Source: Bolinopsis microptera (taxonomy: Eukaryota; Ctenophora; Tentaculata; Lobata; Bolinopsidae). Taken from it: DNA of 64,000 bases. The position numbers and the translations under genes were made by a program. Where the stretch lies: positions 2,885,730 through 2,949,729 of the forward strand of contig NC_087079.1 of the NCBI RefSeq assembly GCF_026151205.1. Reading direction: 5' to 3'. Each line of letters starts with the position of its first letter. Position 1 is the stretch's first letter. Of the stretch, positions 1-8,571 are shown one piece after another. The notes under the pieces are model-generated. The model saw nothing but the letters and a program-made list of their open reading frames with translations. It was not told the origin of the DNA and did not search any database.

Positions 1-384
1 ACGAGGAGAAATTTTTATACATTTATCACCAACTCTGATGAACACCACAAAGCCGGAGAACATTGGAATGCCTGGGTGGTTAACGGAGACACGATTCTAT
101 TCTTTGACAGCTTTTCAAGAGATCCTAGAGATGAAAGCTTTCCTAATCATTACAGACGGTTAACTCAAAAGTTTAAAACAGTCAGATTTGTGACCACACG
201 CGTGCAATCTGCTAAAAGCACATCTTGTGGGCTATTTTGCATACATTTCATTTTTTCTATGACGATTGGCTTAGGTGTACAGGGATTTTTGAGTGACTAT
301 ACAAAAGATTTTAGAAAGAATGACAAAATAGTGCTTGATATAGTAAGCAGTTTTAGCGATCCAAGTTCCTTTTTTTTAATTTGA
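1..384 (+). CDS. Adenain-like cysteine protease (Polinton PRO), 5' end outside window
   Basis: The reading frame is open from the first base, so the N-terminus lies left of the window. Visible motifs follow the order of adenovirus/Ulp1-type proteases: HWNAW with the catalytic His near position 61, FFDSF with the catalytic Asp, a conserved Gln upstream of the active-site loop (VQSAKSTSCG), and CGLFCIHF with the nucleophilic Cys. In related viruses and Polintons this enzyme matures capsid proteins. It is the only plus-strand gene on the left side and converges on the minus-strand gene at 805-1107. The visible part carries no internal stop. The C-terminus (FSDPSSFFLI) is plausible but not family-diagnostic. 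Confidence 0.85.
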   Translation, partial: TRRNFYTFITNSDEHHKAGEHWNAWVVNGDTILFFDSFSRDPRDESFPNHYRRLTQKFKTVRFVTTRVQSAKSTSCGLFCIHFIFSMTIGLGVQGFLSDYTKDFRKNDKIVLDIVSSFSDPSSFFLI

Positions 385-804
385 CATTTCTACTCTATAC
401 AAATATAATTAGTGGGGTTGTAGTTATTTTGTTTGCGGTCCATATTCAAGATGCACAATGATGTTTGGGAGATCTCCGCGGGATATTCCAAGATTTTGCA
501 AGATTATTTTTATAGCTTATAGAGACCCTGCGCCGAGGCGCAGGTGCTTTGTGAAGTAAAACTAACGATGTATAATATGTTTTTAAACAATATTACTTGA
601 ATTTTTTTCAAATAAAAGTTTAATAGTGTTTGTCTTCTTTAGAAATAAAATCAAAAAAAGTAATGCCAAACGTTAATAAAAAATTCGAATTAGGATTTAA
701 TAGTTCTAAAAAAATATAAGCTTTACCAAAAAATATACCAATATAGTAATATACCCACTGCCCTAAAATGTTATGGCCTGCTGTCTTAAAATCATATAGA
801 AATC
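385..804. other. Convergent intergenic region with short GC-rich hairpin
   Basis: No ORF of note lies here between the protease and the convergent minus-strand gene. Positions 527-544 form an 8-bp perfect inverted repeat (CCTGCGCC / GGCGCAGG, 2-nt centre) in otherwise AT-rich DNA. It may act in 3' end formation of the two converging transcripts, but that is inference. Several AATAAA-like hexamers occur around 613-650. Confidence 0.4.
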
Positions 805-1107
805 TTAATATTTTTCAGAAAATTTCCCTTTGCAAATGTATGCGATTACCTCATCAAATCGTATATTCATCTTGAATCTTTTACCGACAGTTACAAATCC
901 ATCCTTGCTTCGTCCGATATTGGTCTTTGCTAACCTGATCAGTAGAGTTCTTCCTAATACGGAATTTACTACTGACGGAGGTGAGATTGCAAGTCCCGCT
1001 GGAAGCATTACCGATTTTATTTGTTCAGTTATCCCCTCAGTGGGGATGAGCGCAACTTTGTCTTCTTCTTCGCCTTTTATCTTTGGAACAAGCACATAAC
1101 GAGACAT
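805..1107 (-). CDS. Small Polinton protein of unknown function
   Basis: A 100-residue ORF starting at ATG 1107-1105. The start lies one base beyond the stop codon of the upstream gene (1111-1109), a compact arrangement typical of Polinton and viral gene blocks. The sequence begins MSRYVLVPK, has an acidic EEED stretch near residue 13, and is rich in Ile, Leu and Val. I see no signal peptide or clear membrane segment and do not recognise a family. The tight coupling to the neighbouring gene suggests a structural or packaging role, which is inference only. Confidence 0.6.
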   Translation of the reverse strand: MSRYVLVPKIKGEEEDKVALIPTEGITEQIKSVMLPAGLAISPPSVVNSVLGRTLLIRLAKTNIGRSKDGFVTVGKRFKMNIRFDEVIAYICKGKFSEKY

Positions 1108-1108
1108 G

Positions 1109-1462
1109 TCAAAAGACTGATTTCAATAGTCCACCCACAACCGGGAGAACTGCAGATAAAATAGCAGATAGAGCACCTCCTCTTTGAATGACCCTTTCTT
1201 TTATATAACCAGGTTTCATCCCGCTCGCAGATCTAATGAAACGCTTATGCTTCTTAATATTTGCTTCCTGTGTCTTGGAAAGTGTCAAATTTTGCTTGTC
1301 GAGAAGCGTAAATATAAGATTCAGAGCCTTGAACAAATCAGCAGGGGCGTTAATAAGAATCTGCTTACGATTCTTGACGGAGGCTTTAGCTAGCTTTCCA
1401 AGAATGTAACGGTGTTGATTTAACAATTGAGCCTGCTTTACAGAAAGACGCTTGGAAACCAT
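1109..1462 (-). CDS. Small basic Polinton protein with hydrophobic Gly-rich C-terminus
   Basis: Starts at ATG 1462-1460; about 117 residues. The N-terminal two thirds is basic and helical with repeated Lys and Arg (for example KNRKQIL, IKKHKRFIR). The C-terminus is a short hydrophobic Gly-rich tail (LPVVGGLLKSVF) preceded by a GG motif. From memory, proteins of this shape, with a basic body followed by a GGxL...LxGLL tail, accompany the integrase-ATPase block in many invertebrate Polintons. The tail could insert in membranes or act as a protease-processed minor virion peptide, by analogy with adenovirus core peptides; that is inference. It overlaps no other real gene and immediately precedes the gene at 805-1107. 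Confidence 0.7.
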   Translation of the reverse strand: MVSKRLSVKQAQLLNQHRYILGKLAKASVKNRKQILINAPADLFKALNLIFTLLDKQNLTLSKTQEANIKKHKRFIRSASGMKPGYIKERVIQRGGALSAILSAVLPVVGGLLKSVF

Positions 1463-1492
1463 GACCAATAGTCCGTTATCACAGTGAGCTCT

Positions 1493-2055
1493 TCAGGGTA
1501 ACTCTGGTGCAAACGAAATAACAATGAAGCCTCTGTGACTCTTTGAAGCTTTTATATAACTGTTCATAATCCGGTATACATTTTTGCCTGTATATATCTG
1601 TCGAGCTAATGTGTTCACCTGTCTAGTATTCCTTTGACTGTGAAAACAGACGTAATAGTGCGCGTTTGATGACATCAAACGAAAAAGCGGACAATTGGAA
1701 ATAGGTTCTGGGTGAGGTAAAATGTTGATATTTTACGATGGTGACTACCTAAAATGAACACTTCTGCAACTTCCTTATTTCGTCCCGTTAGGATTAAATC
1801 GTCAATGACAAGAACAGAACTTTGATTAGTGTCCATTTGAGCGAAATCTAAACCCTTGATGAATTTTATCGGTTGACTCTCGACTTCATTCCATTCTCGC
1901 ATAAAGTCCTGTTCTATGTTATACATGTAGTATACGTTGTTAGGCCATGGATGAATCAACTTCTGTCGTATCATCTCAAGGATAAATTGTGTCTTCCCCG
2001 ATCCCGAGCAACCATGAACAATGGCGTTGCGGGAAGCTTGAAATTTTATCGGCAT
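1493..2055 (-). pseudogene. Polinton packaging ATPase (FtsK/HerA-like), frameshifted
   Basis: The likely start is the ATG at 2055-2053. An upstream in-frame TTG extends the frame but overlaps the integrase end. Walker A is visible as GCSGSGKTQ near residue 15 and Walker B as SVLVIDDL near residue 82; the following HHRKISTFYLTQN resembles the sensor region of packaging ATPases. The frame is lost around 1680-1710 and continues in another frame to 1493, where SSNAHYYVCFH and a final short segment complete the fold. The break removes about a third of the protein from the main frame, so the copy is probably non-functional. The protein would pump genome DNA into a capsid. It follows the integrase stop (2066-2064) by only 8 bases. 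Confidence 0.8.
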
Positions 2056-2063
2056 TTCTGAGC

Positions 2064-3127
2064 TTAGATGTTGAAAAGTTCCTGTTGAGGGATCCAACTA
2101 TTGGCCTCGTCGGGATAACCTTGAAACTTGACCAGATACTCAATATTACCCCTCCTTTTGCGACGGTTCACAATCTTTTCTATAGGCCAAACGTTGTTAC
2201 TCTTGTCCACAAGTTGAATTTCGCTGGAATAAAAACTACCAATGATGGGATTGTTTTTATAGTCAATCAGTTTGTAATTGGGCGGGTAGCTTTTAACGAT
2301 TGAGGAAACCGAGTATACTTCATATCCATGGGTTTGATCGAACCCACGCTGAAATGTAGTTTTCTTCCTGGTGATACGAACGGTGTCTCCAACCTAAACT
2401 TAATTTTTGAGTGTTTCTTTTCTTTACCACAGGTGGAAACAGATTCCTTCGCACAATGTGCTCGTTTCTCTTGGTTACATCTATCGGTCTCATACCTATA
2501 CTTCGATGGTGAGTTGTATTATAAGCACGTACTATGTCTTGCAATATGTCCACATAACGATGAGATCCACGACTGGTGAAGTACCTATACATTCTTCCTT
2601 TCAAATTTCGATTAAATCTTTCAACTATTGGACACTTTCGGTCTGAAAAGACGTGATAATACTTGATTTTGTGTTTTTTTCAGCAGCGGTAGAAATAAAC
2701 GATTCCGAAACTCAGTTCCTTGGTCGAAGGAAATTTTAGAAGGTTTATTTCTTCGAAGAAAGGGTCTCATAACATCAACGATAGATTTAGCACTTTTAGA
2801 TTTAAGCTTGAAAACCCAAGCTCGCTTGCTGAAGGTGTCAATGATGCAAATAAGAAAAGTGTGTCCATCATTTTCGCTCTTGAACTTGCTCATGTCCACC
2901 AGATCGATCTCATAAAGATAGTTTATACCTTTTGTGTACACTCTCCGAAACAGTGGAGGTCTGCTAACAGGCTTGTGCAAGGTGTACGTATCAATTCCTC
3001 TCAAAGCCTTCTTAACATCTGTTAGGGTGATGGTGGGGTCACGTGACCTGACAGCTTTGTAGAAGCGATTAATGCCAGTAAAGGCTGCATGAAATTTAGG
3101 ATCTGTATATAGCGCCTGTAAGTCCAT
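2064..3127 (-). pseudogene. Polinton DDE integrase with C-terminal chromodomain, two frameshifts
   Basis: Starts at ATG 3127. The first frame carries the RNase H-fold core with two catalytic acidic residues (in YEIDLVDM and SFDQGTEF). The third, a Glu, is encoded around 2622-2620 in a different frame, so an indel in the A-run near 2672-2685 breaks the gene. A second frame change lies near 2385-2400. Beyond it a chromodomain signature is readable on the minus strand (EYLVKFQGY and SWIP, about 2150-2085), ending at TAA 2066-2064. Retroviral-type integrases with a chromodomain are standard in Polintons and help target insertion. Both breaks fall in homopolymer-like runs, so they could be either decay or sequencing errors. 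Confidence 0.82.
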
Positions 3128-3200
3128 CAGAGAAATAAGGTAATTTTAAATTTCGCGATGGTATAAATAGAGAACGTTCTCAAAGTAACATACATAAATA
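3128..3200. promoter_or_regulatory. Divergent promoter with TATA box
   Basis: A 73-bp gap separates the integrase ATG (minus) from the zinc-finger/coiled-coil ATG (plus). TATAAATAG lies at 3162-3170, about 30-40 bases before the plus-strand ATG, so transcripts would have a very short 5' leader. The same core recurs before the other plus-strand genes of this element. Confidence 0.6.
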
Positions 3201-4366
3201 ATGTCTTTAATTTGCGAGTATTGTACATCATCCTTCACAAGCAATGCCAAGCTTTACATGCACAAAAAAACGGTACATGGTAATCCCAGTCTTGTTCTGG
3301 TTAATCACGGGCATAACAATGATGCAACTTCGGGTAGAAAACGAAAATTGGGCTCCGATCGTGGAAAAAATCATCCTTCTAGTAATCAAAAACCTGACCC
3401 ACAATTAGATCCTGATCTTACGGTGATCGATGAATATGATGCAAAGCGACCAAAAAATGATGAAAATGATGATGGCCTAAAAATTATCGATGAAGTGAAA
3501 GATGAAGATGACAGTGATGGTGATGATCAAAGAGATCCCGGACTGACAATTGTGGATCGGTGGGATAGAGCTAAAGATTATAGACAGCTTTACAAAGATT
3601 GCATCAGAGATGGTAAAAACGCCAAGATTAAAGTCAAGCGGCAAAACGATCGCTTGTTGTCGGAACATAGATCGGAACTAAGCAACAGATTAGAATCTCA
3701 ACGGGTGGAATACAACAAACAAATTGAGTTGCTCAAAAAAAGGCACGAAAAGCAACTATCCGACCTGGAAGATGTCAAAGATAGTCTCTGCAAAGATGAG
3801 TTGCAAACATTACAGTACGAACTAAATAGTGCAAAAGAAAAATGCGAGACTGAAGTCGCTCGTCTTAAAGCAACAATTAAAGGTTTTGTAGATGATGCTG
3901 ACGATATCGTTAAAAAACATAAAACAGAGTTGGCTGAGATGGAAAAGGACTGTCAAGAAAAAATCAAGAAACTTAAGGATTATATCAAATCGCTTCAAGA
4001 CGATGAAGATTTGGATGTAAACCCTCTAATAAAGGCTATTTTTAATTGCACTACCATGGAAGAGATTTTTAAAATTCAACGTCTTGTGAAAAATCATCAG
4101 TGGGACACATTAGTTCAAGATCATCTCCCACCTTGCAAAACCTTTTTTTCTCCCTGAGTTATGGTATTATACCAATTTGTCAACCGCAAAGGGATAAGGT
4201 AACTGACGAACAAAGATCTTTAGTGGAAAAAATTCAGTCGGCATCTAGGACCAACGCAAAAAAGCTACTTTTGAGTAAAAGAAATCAAGTCGCAAATCTA
4301 TTCTCGATTATCAACGACTCAATAAAGCTTGCCCGAAACTCGTATAATCACTACTCGGTGCTATAA
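3201..4366 (+). pseudogene. C2H2 zinc-finger and coiled-coil Polinton protein, frameshifted near its C-terminus
   Basis: Starts at ATG 3201. The N-terminus has one C2H2 finger (CEYC...HKKTVH, residues 5-25). A Lys/Arg patch follows (GRKRKL), then an acidic region and a long heptad-rich coiled coil (about residues 135-275) with many Glu, Lys and Leu. The main frame stops at 4157. A second frame (to 4366) overlaps it and contains LSYGIIPICQPQRDKVTDEQ and LFSIINDSIKL, a tail that I recall from other invertebrate Polinton proteins of this kind. One indel near 4125-4145 therefore separates body and tail. DNA binding and virion or nucleoid organisation are plausible roles but unproven. The last about 75 bases belong to the duplicated unit described at 4291-6373. 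Confidence 0.65.
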
Positions 4367-4369
4367 ATA
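4362..4369 (+). promoter_or_regulatory. TATA box of glycoprotein copy A
   Basis: TATAAATA preceded by C, 41 bases before the ATG at 4410. It is identical in sequence and context to the copy at 5442. Confidence 0.6.
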
Positions 4370-4409
4370 TAACCGGTGTCCGTCAGATGCTTACTCACAT
4401 CAACGAAAC

Positions 4410-4971
4410 ATGAATTTTGTCTTGCTTCTAGCGACAGTTTCTACTCTTTCATTCACCGTGCGTTTTAAAGTAAACAATGAACAGTAATCAAGATTTCTTT
4501 GTTTTTGAAGGTGTAAATCAGTCCGCTCATTTGTTTCGTCAAAACAGTACACTATATCTACGCTGCATGCAAGAGGATCGGATTGCATTATATGAAGCAA
4601 GCCTAACAGATGATCACTTCCGCTTTTCGTGGCTTGATTTCATGATTGACAATCGAGCAATGAATGCAACGAAGAAAGATGAAAACTTCACTGAGATGGA
4701 CTTTGATCATTTTGTCTTAATTTCTCCCCAGTTTGAGGACACAAACTTAGACTACACAGTTAATCCCAGCTTCGAGTTCCATGGTGTAAACTACTGGTTC
4801 ATTGTGGCTATAGTGATAACTGGTGCTATGATCAGCAGGAGAAATCCTCGATTTCGAGAAATTTTCACGATAATTATGTCTTACTTTCACCAAATGATGA
4901 CCCAACATGATCTTCGACACATCACCTCAACGGTTCTTATGGATGTAACCGAACAAGCAGATGAAAAGTGA
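4410..4971 (+). pseudogene. Secreted/membrane glycoprotein, copy A (frameshifted after signal peptide)
   Basis: The ATG at 4410 opens a signal-peptide-like segment (hydrophobic residues 2-16) that matches copy B. The frame stops at a TAA about 75 bases later. Compared with copy B there is one extra base between about 4475 and 4490, after which the homologous ectodomain continues in another frame to 4971. The ectodomain keeps N-glycosylation sequons and the LYLRC motif. A membrane segment follows (NYWFIVAIVITGAMIS), then a cytoplasmic tail of about 50 residues. If translation can begin at the internal ATG 4477, the product would lack a signal peptide. I do not recognise the family. It is probably a broken paralogue of the intact gene downstream. 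Confidence 0.65.
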
Positions 4972-5184
4972 GGACAAAATGGCCAATGAACAATGAAAAT
5001 GCATGCATATTGTTTTACCCTTACGTTAACATTATATTTTGTTGACTGATTCTAACATCGGGAGAATTAAGAAATTGCGCTGACATCTTATATATTATAT
5101 AATACAGAAATGGTGAGCGTCAGATTTGCTCCCATCATTTTTTTTGGTCACTGTTCACAAGGTTGTTGAGAACTAAAATCATAT

Positions 5185-5243
5185 GATGATTATATGATGA
5201 TCATATGATGATCATATGATGATCATATGATGATCATATCATT
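5185..5243. repeat. Palindromic ATGATCATATG tandem repeats
   Basis: About five head-to-tail copies of an 11-12 bp unit built from the palindromes TGATCA and CATATG, at the 3' end of duplicated unit A. Confidence 0.75.
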
Positions 5244-5441
5244 ATAGAAATGTGATTAGATCCTGCTTGCGAAAAGCTACAGCTAAAAGCTCGAAAGTCG
5301 AAACTGTATTAAAATTACACATAAAGCTCGATATGCCAGCTTTCCGTGAGGGTACTGTAGTTTCTTTTTACGCAAATCTATTCTCAATCATCAATGACTC
5401 AATAAAGCTTGCACGAAACTCGTATAATCGTTACTCTATAC

Positions 5442-5449
5442 TATAAATA
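5442..5449 (+). promoter_or_regulatory. TATA box of glycoprotein copy B
   Basis: TATAAATA with the same flanks as 4362-4369, 42 bases before the ATG at 5491. Confidence 0.6.
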
Positions 5450-5490
5450 TAACCAGTGTTCTCCAGTTGTTACCCCTGCAACAAAACAAA

Positions 5491-6066
5491 ATGAACTTTA
5501 CCTTGTTACTTGTGACAGTTACTACCCTTTCGTTCACCGTTGACTTTAAAGTGAACGATAATTTTACTCAAGATTATTTCATATTTGAAGGAGAAAATCA
5601 AACTGCTCATTTATTTCGAGTAAACAGCACTCTTCACCTCCGATGTGCACAAGAAGATCGTATTGCAATTTACGAGACGAAGCTAACAGATAAAGGCTTC
5701 CGCTTTTCTTGGGTGGACCACATAGTTAATGATAAAATAATGAAGAAAATGAAGAAAGATGACGGCTTCACTGCAATGAACTTTAAGGATTACGTTTTAA
5801 TATCACCCCAGTTTGTGGAGGAAAAAGTTAACTTAGAATGCACTGGGAACCCCAGCTTCGAGATTCATAGCATAAACTACTGGTATATTGCAGCTATACT
5901 GTTGGTAGTGGGTATCATAGGCAGATCTAATCCTCTGATTCGCGAAGCTTTCAAGCTGATATCTTCGCACTTTCGACAAGAATTCACCTGCCATAGAACT
6001 GTTGACGACATTACCCCGATGAATCTGATGCATGCAGCAGACCAAGTGAATGAGGAAGAATTATAA
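5491..6066 (+). CDS. Type I membrane glycoprotein of unknown family, intact copy B
   Basis: ATG 5491 opens a 191-residue ORF. I chose it over an upstream in-frame TTG because the following 16 residues form a classical signal peptide (MNFTLLLVTVTTLSF). The ectodomain (about 18-127) has three N-glycosylation sequons (N24, N36, N45) and two cysteines (C52 and C117) that could pair as in a small Ig-like or beta-sandwich fold. A single membrane segment (about 130-144, YWYIAAILLVVGIIG) is followed by a cytoplasmic tail of about 45 residues ending in acidic residues. It lies inside a Polinton, directly after a frameshifted paralogue, and has its own TATA box. Membrane glycoproteins are not part of the core Polinton set, so this is accessory cargo. 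A surface or host-interaction role is inference only. Confidence 0.7.
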   Translation: MNFTLLLVTVTTLSFTVDFKVNDNFTQDYFIFEGENQTAHLFRVNSTLHLRCAQEDRIAIYETKLTDKGFRFSWVDHIVNDKIMKKMKKDDGFTAMNFKDYVLISPQFVEEKVNLECTGNPSFEIHSINYWYIAAILLVVGIIGRSNPLIREAFKLISSHFRQEFTCHRTVDDITPMNLMHAADQVNEEEL

Positions 6067-6295
6067 AATACAATGAACTATACATGTGTTTATAATGAGT
6101 AAATAGTTCAAGACTGTTTTGCGATCTTTTATTTATCTAAATTTTTTACCTTAATATCATCGCAATGTTAACGAATCTATTTACGTAACTTGTAATTTAC
6201 AGATCACTAACCTCAAATTTTCTAGCTTATGGCAGCGTCAGATTTGCTCCCATCATTTTTTTTTGTCTCTGTTCACAAGGTTGTTGAGAACGAAA

Positions 6296-6475
6296 ATCAT
6301 AAGACGGTCATATGATGATCATATGATGATCATATATAATATGATGATCATATAATATGATGATCATATCATTATAAAAATGTGATGATATCACCATTAG
6401 TTGAGTCATCAAAATTGTTGAGTAGGAAAATCATTTGATGATCATATGACGATTATATTATGATCATATAATATT
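6296..6475. repeat. ATGATCATATG repeats, second block
   Basis: Degenerate palindromic repeats at about 6300-6370 and again at 6430-6475, matching the array at 5185-5243. Confidence 0.65.
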
Positions 6476-6524
6476 GTGAAGCTGTGTTATTATCTGTTTT
6501 CTTGGATAACATCTTTTTAAAAGC

Positions 6525-6532
6525 TATAAATA
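6525..6532 (+). promoter_or_regulatory. TATA box before zinc-finger gene
   Basis: TATAAATA in the context GCTATAAATAC, 115 bases before the ATG at 6647. It is the same core as in the other plus-strand genes of this element. Confidence 0.45.
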
Positions 6533-6646
6533 CAACGAATCTTATACAAAATTGATCTGTTTTAATTGTTAGCAAGAGCATACATTGCCTGCATTTAACT
6601 AGTTTTGCCAAAAAAAAGTCAGCAAGTTTTGACGAATCATTAATAT

Positions 6647-7171
6647 ATGGAATTGGAATCACGAAAACACCAATGTCAGAAGTGCAACAAAAGTTACAAA
6701 ACGTCCTCAAGCTTGGCTAGTCATCGTTACAGAGTGCATCCTTATGCGTCAAGTTTATCTAGCAACAATTCGGAAGCGGAAAATATTGACGAACAAATAC
6801 AATGCAGTATACCATCGGAAAACCCTCTTATCCATGATCATGATCCAAATGATATAGATAACCACGATGCGTCTATTGAGAATTTACAAACAGCCATTTA
6901 TCAGCTACGAGATTTCTACGAAGAAATGGAATGGACAATCAATAAACATGAAAAAGTGCTAAGACAGTTTCAAAAACTTATAGCTGATAACGATGAAATA
7001 AATGAAACAGCATCTACTCAGCTGAACACAATCAAATTATCTAACAGGATTTCAGATTCGGATAACGACGTAGCAAGCGACATGGATAGTGACTCAGTGT
7101 CAGTCTATGTCAACCCTACATCTAAAAGAAAGAATACTGATTCAGCTAGAAATAAGTTCTTTGGACTTTAG
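6647..7171 (+). CDS. C2H2 zinc-finger protein with coiled coil (Polinton cargo)
   Basis: ATG 6647; 174 residues. A single C2H2 finger sits at residues 9-31 (CQKCNKSYKTSSSLASHRYRVH), followed by a Ser/Asn/Asp-rich acidic linker. A helical region about 80-125 (LQTAIYQLRDFYEEMEW) could form a coiled coil. The tail is Ser/Asp-rich with a basic SKRKN patch near residue 160. The layout, an N-terminal finger plus a coiled coil, parallels the larger protein at 3201-4366, so the two may be distant relatives in one regulatory or DNA-packaging family. It is the last gene before the right end of the Polinton block and is intact. Confidence 0.65.
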   Translation: MELESRKHQCQKCNKSYKTSSSLASHRYRVHPYASSLSSNNSEAENIDEQIQCSIPSENPLIHDHDPNDIDNHDASIENLQTAIYQLRDFYEEMEWTINKHEKVLRQFQKLIADNDEINETASTQLNTIKLSNRISDSDNDVASDMDSDSVSVYVNPTSKRKNTDSARNKFFGL

Positions 7172-7395
7172 TAAATATATTTTGAATTGAGTGTTTTAGG
7201 TAAGGTTTTTTCTTTTTGGAATGTTACAGGCCCACCCAGGGGTGCTGACTGACTAGACCCAACCAAGGATGCTGTGACTTTTAGAATAGGACCTCCCATT
7301 TTCTGTTGTTGCTGTAAATCGCTTGCTATGCGACCAATATCAAGTCAATGGCAAATATATTTCATTAAAGTGGTATTAAACACGAATTTTATGAC
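7172..7395. other. Non-coding stretch between last Polinton gene and Gypsy LTR
   Basis: No ORF. It probably holds the 3' untranslated region of the zinc-finger gene and possibly the Polinton terminus. No inverted repeat partner is visible in the window. Confidence 0.4.
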
Positions 7396-8076
7396 AATAT
7401 GGTATTTAGAGATATCTTTTAGGATATCTTAGTTTTAGAATAACGTTTAAGGGACGTATAATTTAGTATGTATTTCCGGGTATATAATAACCAATGTTTT
7501 ATATGTTCGTATTTGGGAGTTACACATTTTGAGTGTAAGTCGGTTGGCTGGCAGACCTACTGTCAGACTAACTGTCTGAAACGAGCCGTCCGCTCACTTT
7601 GCACCTGACTAACAGCCAGACCTGTGGTTGGTCCTCGCGGACGCAGGGTGACTGCTAGTGGAGTGCTCATTGGCGAGACGGCGTGTCACGTGGTACAAGC
7701 AAATGCGTTGTGCCGTCACGCAGTGTGGCGTGACGAAGTTTTGAGAGTATACCCAGAGAGCCGAATGTGGAGAGCTCACTTCTTAGTTGCCCCTTAATCA
7801 TTTTAAGGGATTCTAATTGACGATAGCCAGTCTGACTGAGCACTATCTTTTGTGATTAGACACGTCGAGTGATCTATATTCACGTCAATTGTTTGGAGCG
7901 AACACTTGGAAGTTTTTATCTGTTGACGTTCACTTTGTGTTACTTTTCCTTTTAATTAATTATCCATTTTAATATACTCGTTTCATTTCTACCTTACGGT
8001 ACGCCCTGCCGTTCGTGCTTCGTGACTAGAGCTTGACTAGCATACACTAAACACTAAGAAACTCCGTTTTCTATAT
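7396..8076 (+). repeat. 5' LTR
   Basis: Matches 15451-16132 almost perfectly. The shared sequence starts AATATGGTATTTAG and ends TTTTCTATAT. The exact termini may be a few bases further out, because the expected TG...CA ends are not obvious. Confidence 0.9.
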
Positions 8077-8571
8077 CTGGAGGCCACTTTTAGTGTTGCT
8101 ATTTTTGCTCGTAATCCTTCTAGTATCACCTATATTCAGTATAGTTTCGTTTAAGATCCTAACGTTTCTCATTTGATAAGCTAAGTTCGGTGTACATCGC
8201 AGTGCAGAAGAATTACGTGGAGATTGTTCGAGATCTTCAGTACTTCCTACTAGACTTGGTAAGTGTTGCTACACATTTTGTGGTACCTGTATATTCCAGT
8301 TGAGTGCGATCGTTTTGACGAGCACCTAGTTTACAGCCGCTTGTAGACTTCAGTACGTTATTACCTAGATTGTCAGTGAGATTTGCGTAGTTTTAGCAAC
8401 CTTACTTTTCGTACATCTACTCAGGAGTGATAGACGTAGAAGTTACAGTTCCAGTAAAGCAAAGTAAAGTCTTGACTAGAAGATTTTCCAGCAACGTGAA
8501 GAGTACGCCTGTTCCAGTACTTATCTACTCTATTTGTAAGTGTACTTTTACATTTAGATTCACTTTTTAGC
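8077..8571 (+). other. Retrotransposon 5' leader with candidate primer-binding site
   Basis: Immediately after the LTR, TGGAGGCCAC (8078-8087) begins with the TGG expected of a tRNA primer-binding site and partly resembles sites for tRNA-Gln. The tRNA is not certain. The rest of the leader is non-coding up to the gag ATG. Confidence 0.45.

Larger units (their letters stand above)
4291..6373 (+). repeat. Tandem duplication of about 1.1 kb carrying the glycoprotein gene
   Basis: Copy A spans about 4291-5245 and copy B about 5371-6373. Both begin at the shared sequence CGCAAATCTATTCTC and include the end of the coiled-coil protein frame, a TATA box, the membrane-protein gene, a conserved AT-rich 3' region (GCGTCAGATTTGCTCCCATC at 5116 and 6234) and a run of ATGATCATATG repeats. 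The copies have diverged clearly in sequence, so the duplication is not recent. Confidence 0.85.
1..7395. mobile_element. Polinton/Maverick-type DNA element, right-hand part, degraded
   Basis: The block combines an adenain-like cysteine protease, a genome-packaging ATPase, a retroviral-type integrase with a chromodomain, and two small basic or hydrophobic proteins. That set is diagnostic of Polintons. The protein-primed DNA polymerase and major capsid gene usual for the family are not seen and would lie left of the window. Minus-strand genes run integrase, ATPase, then two small genes. The protease and a cluster of zinc-finger and membrane-protein genes are on the plus strand. Several ORFs have single frameshifts, so this copy is probably inactive. 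I could not recognise the terminal inverted repeat, so the right boundary is only bracketed by the end of the last gene (7171) and the start of the Gypsy LTR (7396). Confidence 0.82.

Noticed and set aside
5185-5243. CRISPR-like or origin-like array
   Set aside because: Units are contiguous short palindromic repeats without spacers; a simple tandem repeat in a eukaryotic element.
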